Of a stretch of DNA of 64,000 nt, positions 60,723 to 64,000 are shown piece after piece (position 1 is the first letter of the stretch; every line of letters starts with the position of its first letter). The stretch lies in assembly GCF_000155955.1 (NCBI RefSeq), contig NZ_GG697142.2:609325-673324 (forward strand). The letters are read 5' to 3'. A model generated the notes under the pieces. That model saw nothing but the letters and a program-made list of their open reading frames with translations. It made no database searches and was not told where the DNA came from. This stretch comes from Mitsuokella multacida DSM 20544 (lineage in GTDB: Bacteria > Bacillota > Negativicutes > Selenomonadales > Selenomonadaceae). The position numbers were made by a program, and so were the translations under genes.

Positions 60723-63158
60723 ATGCAAGTTTCCATTAAGTGGTTGAAGGACTATATTGATTTTGACTGGTCGGCAGAGGAGCTGGCTGACCGCTTCACG
60801 ATGGCTGGCGTGCCGGTCGAGAACGTCATCCGCGCGGACGAGGGCCTCGACAAGGTCGTCACGGGCCGCATCGAGAGGCTCGAGAAACACCCGGACTCGG
60901 ATCACCTCCAGATCTGCCAGATGAACGTCGGCGAGAAGGAGCTCATCCAGATCATCACGGGCGCACAGAATGTGGCTGAGGGCCAGGTCGTGCCGGTCGC
61001 GATGGTCGGCGCGCATCTGCCGAACGGCCTCCACATCAAGAAGGGCAAGCTGCGCGGCCTGCCGTCGAACGGCATGCTCTGCTCGGCCGGTGAGCTCCAC
61101 CTCGACCTCACGAAGCTGACGGAGGAGGAGAAGGACGGCATCTACATCCTGCCGGCGGACACGCCGGTCGGCGTGCCGGCCAAGGACGTGCTCGGCCTCG
61201 ACGACGTCGTGCTCGAGTTCGAGCTCACGGCGAACCGCGGCGACTGCTTCAGCGTCCTCGGCCTCGTGCGCGAGATCGCGGTGCTGACGGGCAACAAGCC
61301 GAAGTGGCCGGCCATCGCCTGCAACGAGGACGATGCGGCCAAGGCTGCCGACATGATCTCCATCGGCATCGAGGCGCGCGACCTCTGCGACCGCTTCAGC
61401 ACGCGCGTCATCAAGAACGTCAAGATTGGCCCGTCGCCTGAGTGGATGCAGCAGCGCCTCGAGGGTGCCGGCATCCGCGCCATCAACAACGTCGTCGACG
61501 TGACGAACTTCGTCATGATCGAGCTCGGCCAGCCGATGCACGCCTACGACTACGATGAGATCACGGGCCACACGCTGACGGCCCGCCTCGCTAAAGAGGG
61601 CGAGAACCTCCACACGCTCGACGACAGCTCGCGCCTCGCGAAGGGCACGGAGCTCGTCATCGCCGATGCCGAGCATCCGGCCGGCCTCGCGGGTATCATG
61701 GGCGGCCTCGAGACCGAGGTCACGGAGAAGACGACGACGGTCGTGCTCGAAGCCGCTTCGTTCAACGGCCCGAGCATCCGCCGCACGGCGCGCGCCTGCG
61801 GCCTGCACTCGGAGGCCTCGGGCCGCTTCGAGCGCGGCGTCGACGTGACGAACACGCCGCGCGCGCTCGATCGCGCCTGCCAACTGCTGCAGGACATGGG
61901 CGCCTGCACGGTCACGCAGGGCATCGTCGACTGCTATCCGGAGCCGAAGCAGCCGGTGACGATCGACTACACGACGGACGAGATCAACCGCCGCCTCGGC
62001 ACGGAGATCCCGGGCGAGGAGATGGTCAAGATCCTCACGGAGCTCGGCTTCACGGTCGAGGCGAAGGGCGAGGAAACCTACCATGTCACCGTGCCGTCGT
62101 GGCGCAATGACTGCACCTACATGGAGGACCTCTCGGAGGAAGTCGCGCGCATCTACGGCTTCGACAAGATCGCGAGCACGACGCCGTTTGGCCGCATGGT
62201 CCAGGGTAAGCAGAGCGCGAAGCAGAACTTTGTCGATAAGATCAAGCACACGCTCGCAAGCCTCGGCATGACGGAGGAGCTCTCGTTCGCCTTCACGAGC
62301 ACGGACCTCTTCGACAAGCTGCTCGTGCCGGCTGACTCGCCGCTCCGCCAGGCCATCCCCATCCTCAATCCGCTGACGGATGAGGCGCCGCTCGTCCGCA
62401 CGTGCCTCTTGACCTCCATCATGGAGAACGCCGTGCGCAACTTCTCGCGCAAGAACAACGACATCAAGCTCTTCGACGTCGCGCCGGTATTCCTGCCGCA
62501 CGCGCTGCCGCTGACGGAGCTGCCGGAGGAGCGCCTGATGGTCGCCGGTCTCATCACGGGTCGCCGCGAGGAAGTCGGCTGGAACCAGGGAAATGAGATG
62601 GTCGACTTCTTCGACATGAAGGGCATCGTCGAGGAGCTCTTCCGCGTGCTCGGCATCTCGAAGTACACGGTCGAGGCCGGCGAGCACTTCGCCATGCACC
62701 CGGGCAAGACGGCGCTCTTCAAGAAGGGCCGCGAGGTCATCGCCGCCGTCGGCGAGCTTCACCCGCAGGCTGCCGTGAACTTCGGCATCAAGCAGAAGGT
62801 CTACCTCTTCGAGATGGACCTCGAGGTGCTCATGAAGTACACGGGCAAGAGCTTCCACTTCGAGTCGCTGCCGAAGTACCCGGCGACGGCGCGCGACCTC
62901 GCCATCGTCGTCGATGAGAGCGTCGCCTCGGCTGACATCGAGCGCGTCATCGCGAAGAACGGCGGCAAGCACTTCAAGGGTGTCACGCTGTTCGACGTCT
63001 ACACGGGCGAGCACGTCGCGAAGGGCAAGAAGAGCCTGGCCTTCAACCTGCAGTTCCAGTCGAAGGACAAGACGCTGACGGATGATGAGGCCGATGCAGC
63101 CTTTAAGAACATCCTCCAGGCTGTCGAGAAGCACTTTGATGCCGAGCTTCGCGCCTGA
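60723..63158 (+). CDS. pheT: Phenylalanine-tRNA ligase beta subunit
   Basis: 811 residues from ATG 60723 (AGAGGAG seven bases upstream). N-terminal tRNA-binding domain (~40-150, HPDSDHLQICQMNVG), B3/B4 editing domain (~200-400), B5 and the C-terminal FDX-ACB anticodon-binding domain (~720-811, YPATARDLAIVVDESV). Normal size. Co-transcribed with pheS 15 bp upstream. Confidence 0.97.
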   Translation: MQVSIKWLKDYIDFDWSAEELADRFTMAGVPVENVIRADEGLDKVVTGRIERLEKHPDSDHLQICQMNVGEKELIQIITGAQNVAEGQVVPVAMVGAHLPNGLHIKKGKLRGLPSNGMLCSAGELHLDLTKLTEEEKDGIYILPADTPVGVPAKDVLGLDDVVLEFELTANRGDCFSVLGLVREIAVLTGNKPKWPAIACNEDDAAKAADMISIGIEARDLCDRFSTRVIKNVKIGPSPEWMQQRLEGAGIRAINNVVDVTNFVMIELGQPMHAYDYDEITGHTLTARLAKEGENLHTLDDSSRLAKGTELVIADAEHPAGLAGIMGGLETEVTEKTTTVVLEAASFNGPSIRRTARACGLHSEASGRFERGVDVTNTPRALDRACQLLQDMGACTVTQGIVDCYPEPKQPVTIDYTTDEINRRLGTEIPGEEMVKILTELGFTVEAKGEETYHVTVPSWRNDCTYMEDLSEEVARIYGFDKIASTTPFGRMVQGKQSAKQNFVDKIKHTLASLGMTEELSFAFTSTDLFDKLLVPADSPLRQAIPILNPLTDEAPLVRTCLLTSIMENAVRNFSRKNNDIKLFDVAPVFLPHALPLTELPEERLMVAGLITGRREEVGWNQGNEMVDFFDMKGIVEELFRVLGISKYTVEAGEHFAMHPGKTALFKKGREVIAAVGELHPQAAVNFGIKQKVYLFEMDLEVLMKYTGKSFHFESLPKYPATARDLAIVVDESVASADIERVIAKNGGKHFKGVTLFDVYTGEHVAKGKKSLAFNLQFQSKDKTLTDDEADAAFKNILQAVEKHFDAELRA

Positions 63159-63203
63159 GTCATTTTGAGGCATTGTTGAGAGAGTAGGACGGAGGTGCAT
63201 CAG

Positions 63204-63464
63204 ATGGCTGATGTGGACCCAAAGGCGCCTCAGCGCGTCGTCGTCGAGATTTTCGGCGAGAGCTATCCGCTGCGGACGGATGACCCCGCGCGCCTCAAGA
63301 AGCTGGCGGCCGGCGTGGATCACCTGATGAAGAAGATGGCGGGCAGCGTCAAGAGCTTTGACGGCACGAAGATTGCCGTGCTCACAGCGTTGCAGCTCGC
63401 CGATGAATACGACAAGCTCAAGCAGGACTACGACGAGCTCGTCGAGCTGCTGGACGAGAAATAA
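63204..63464 (+). CDS. zapA: Cell division protein ZapA
   Basis: 86 residues from ATG 63204 (GGAGG upstream; GTG 63195 possible). RVVVEIFGESYPLRTDDPAR and LKKLAAGVDHLMKKM..TKIAVLTALQLADEYDKLKQDYDELV match ZapA: a small N-terminal domain and a long coiled coil. It bundles FtsZ protofilaments. Usual place after pheT in Firmicutes. Confidence 0.9.
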   Translation: MADVDPKAPQRVVVEIFGESYPLRTDDPARLKKLAAGVDHLMKKMAGSVKSFDGTKIAVLTALQLADEYDKLKQDYDELVELLDEK

Positions 63465-63490
63465 CATCGAGCATAACGGCTCTGCCAAGA

Positions 63491-63518
63491 GGCCGCCCCA
63501 CGAGAGGGCGGCCTTTTT
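63491..63518 (+). terminator. Terminator after zapA
   Basis: GGCCGCCC (63491-63498) pairs perfectly with GGGCGGCC (63506-63513), then T5. Confidence 0.9.
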
Positions 63519-63552
63519 GTGTGCGCATCTTGGACATCAGAGTGATTTTCTC

Positions 63553-63616
63553 TTGACGTTAGAAAGCCTTTTCCGTATAATTAAATTGTAAATAAAAGAG
63601 TTGAACATGTTCAACT
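63553..63616 (+). promoter_or_regulatory. Promoter and 18-bp palindromic operator of the tetR-type gene
   Basis: TTGACG (63553-63558), 17-bp spacer, perfect TATAAT (63576-63581). AGTTGAACA/TGTTCAACT (63599-63616) is a perfect palindrome just downstream of the expected start near 63588, the right place for self-repression. Confidence 0.8.
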
Positions 63617-63642
63617 TAAAAAGAATCAGGGGGAAATATGAG

Positions 63643-64000
63643 ATGAAACAACACACACAGGAAATCCGGCAGCGCGTGCTGGAAAGTGCCAAGGAACTGC
63701 TGATCGAGCAGGGATACAAGAAGACGACGATCCGCGGCATCGTGGAGCGGTCGGGCGTATTGACGGGCAGCATCTACTACTTCTTCAAGAACAAGGAAGC
63801 CATCTTCGCGGAGATGCTCGAGTCCATCATCCACCAGTGCATCGAGAAGATTGACACGTGCTGTGAGGGGGAGACAGCCGCGTTCAAGTTCGCCGTGCTC
63901 TGCGAGGTGGAGCTCAAGAAGATGCAGGACGACCCGCGCATCCGCGAGATCTACTTCGAGTGCTACCGCTCGCCGGTCATCTTCGAGAAGTTCGTCGACC
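63643..64000 (+). CDS. TetR/AcrR family transcriptional regulator (3' end outside window)
   Basis: At least 119 residues from ATG 63643 (AGGGGG nine bases upstream), open to the window end. The helix-turn-helix is RVLESAKELLIEQGYKKTTI followed by RGIVERSGVLTGSIYYFFKNKEAIFAEML, the standard TetR DNA-binding start. It probably binds its own palindrome; the controlled gene (often an efflux pump) lies beyond the window. Confidence 0.9.
   Translation, partial: MKQHTQEIRQRVLESAKELLIEQGYKKTTIRGIVERSGVLTGSIYYFFKNKEAIFAEMLESIIHQCIEKIDTCCEGETAAFKFAVLCEVELKKMQDDPRIREIYFECYRSPVIFEKFVD

Noticed and set aside
59580-63488. Very long (about 1300 codons) minus-strand open frame over pheST
   Set aside because: It is the complement of pheS, the T-box and pheT and is full of Arg/Asp/Leu; a product of GC-rich codon bias, not a gene.

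Overview
The window looks like a chromosomal segment of a diderm Firmicute of the Negativicutes, most likely Selenomonadaceae (Selenomonas/Mitsuokella-like). This is inferred from gene content: Firmicutes-type RNase Y, YmdB, SpoVS and a pheS T-box occur together with a phosphoethanolamine-transferase-like enzyme typical of LPS-bearing cells, a cydABDC operon, and frequent TTG/GTG starts. Core genes are GC-rich; accessory stretches (about 1-750, 6100-8060, 9560-16500 and 19100-20910) are clearly AT-rich.

Layout. (1) 1-6082: an exopolysaccharide/O-antigen locus (glycosyltransferase end, two flippases, pyruvyl transferase, FrhB-type iron-sulfur protein). A G10 tract sits inside a promoter spacer, and four hairpins lie back to back inside a coding region. 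(2) 6100-21300: an accessory island rich in putative phage-defence genes: AIPR-type Abi, a KAP NTPase + DUF2971 pair, AbiH, an AlbA_2/Schlafen-type protein, a SAP-domain protein, RelBE-type toxin-antitoxin, an orphan HigA, and a two-gene AAA ATPase + small TOPRIM-like partner. Between them lie IS66-family remnants and shards of polysaccharide genes (epimerase, galU in two pieces, probably rmlB, an acyltransferase), so the defence genes appear to have been layered into an older sugar locus. A 55-codon hydrophobic peptide gene facing a short convergent untranslated transcription unit (17249-17788) is a candidate type I toxin-antitoxin module. Related ~60-90 bp repeats sit directly upstream of four promoters here. 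(3) 21355-21691: tmRNA (ssrA). (4) 21859-24365: ECF-type cobalt/nickel importer (CbiM-CbiQ-CbiO). (5) 24397-26886: two copies of a ~0.5 kb structured non-coding element flank a MATE transporter. Differences between the copies often preserve base pairing, which suggests a structured RNA or fold-back element I do not recognise.

(6) 26900-35250: TPR-like protein, divergent sulfatase-fold phosphoethanolamine transferase, and the cydABDC cytochrome bd operon on the minus strand. (7) 35396-46513: ferredoxin-like protein, ispE, a GntR regulator, glmU, prs, a Crp/Fnr regulator, trxA, uppP, pth, a radical SAM protein and a DUF438/hemerythrin/PAS protein. (8) 46605-51923: Hsp20, a PaaK-like protein, TPP riboswitch plus thiC, an M48 protease, a CBS protein and a zinc-ribbon membrane protein. 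(9) 52045-64000: rny, a conserved hypothetical, ymdB, spoVS, a PHP phosphoesterase, a P-loop/Asp23 fusion, ftsH, T-box-controlled pheST, zapA and the start of a TetR regulator behind a perfect 18-bp palindrome.

The most interesting signals are the duplicated covarying intergenic element, the candidate type I toxin-antitoxin, the KAP/DUF2971 pair, the 19-bp inverted repeat over the ATPase-operon promoter, and the possible phase-variable promoter. All family names come from reading motifs by eye; no database search was run.
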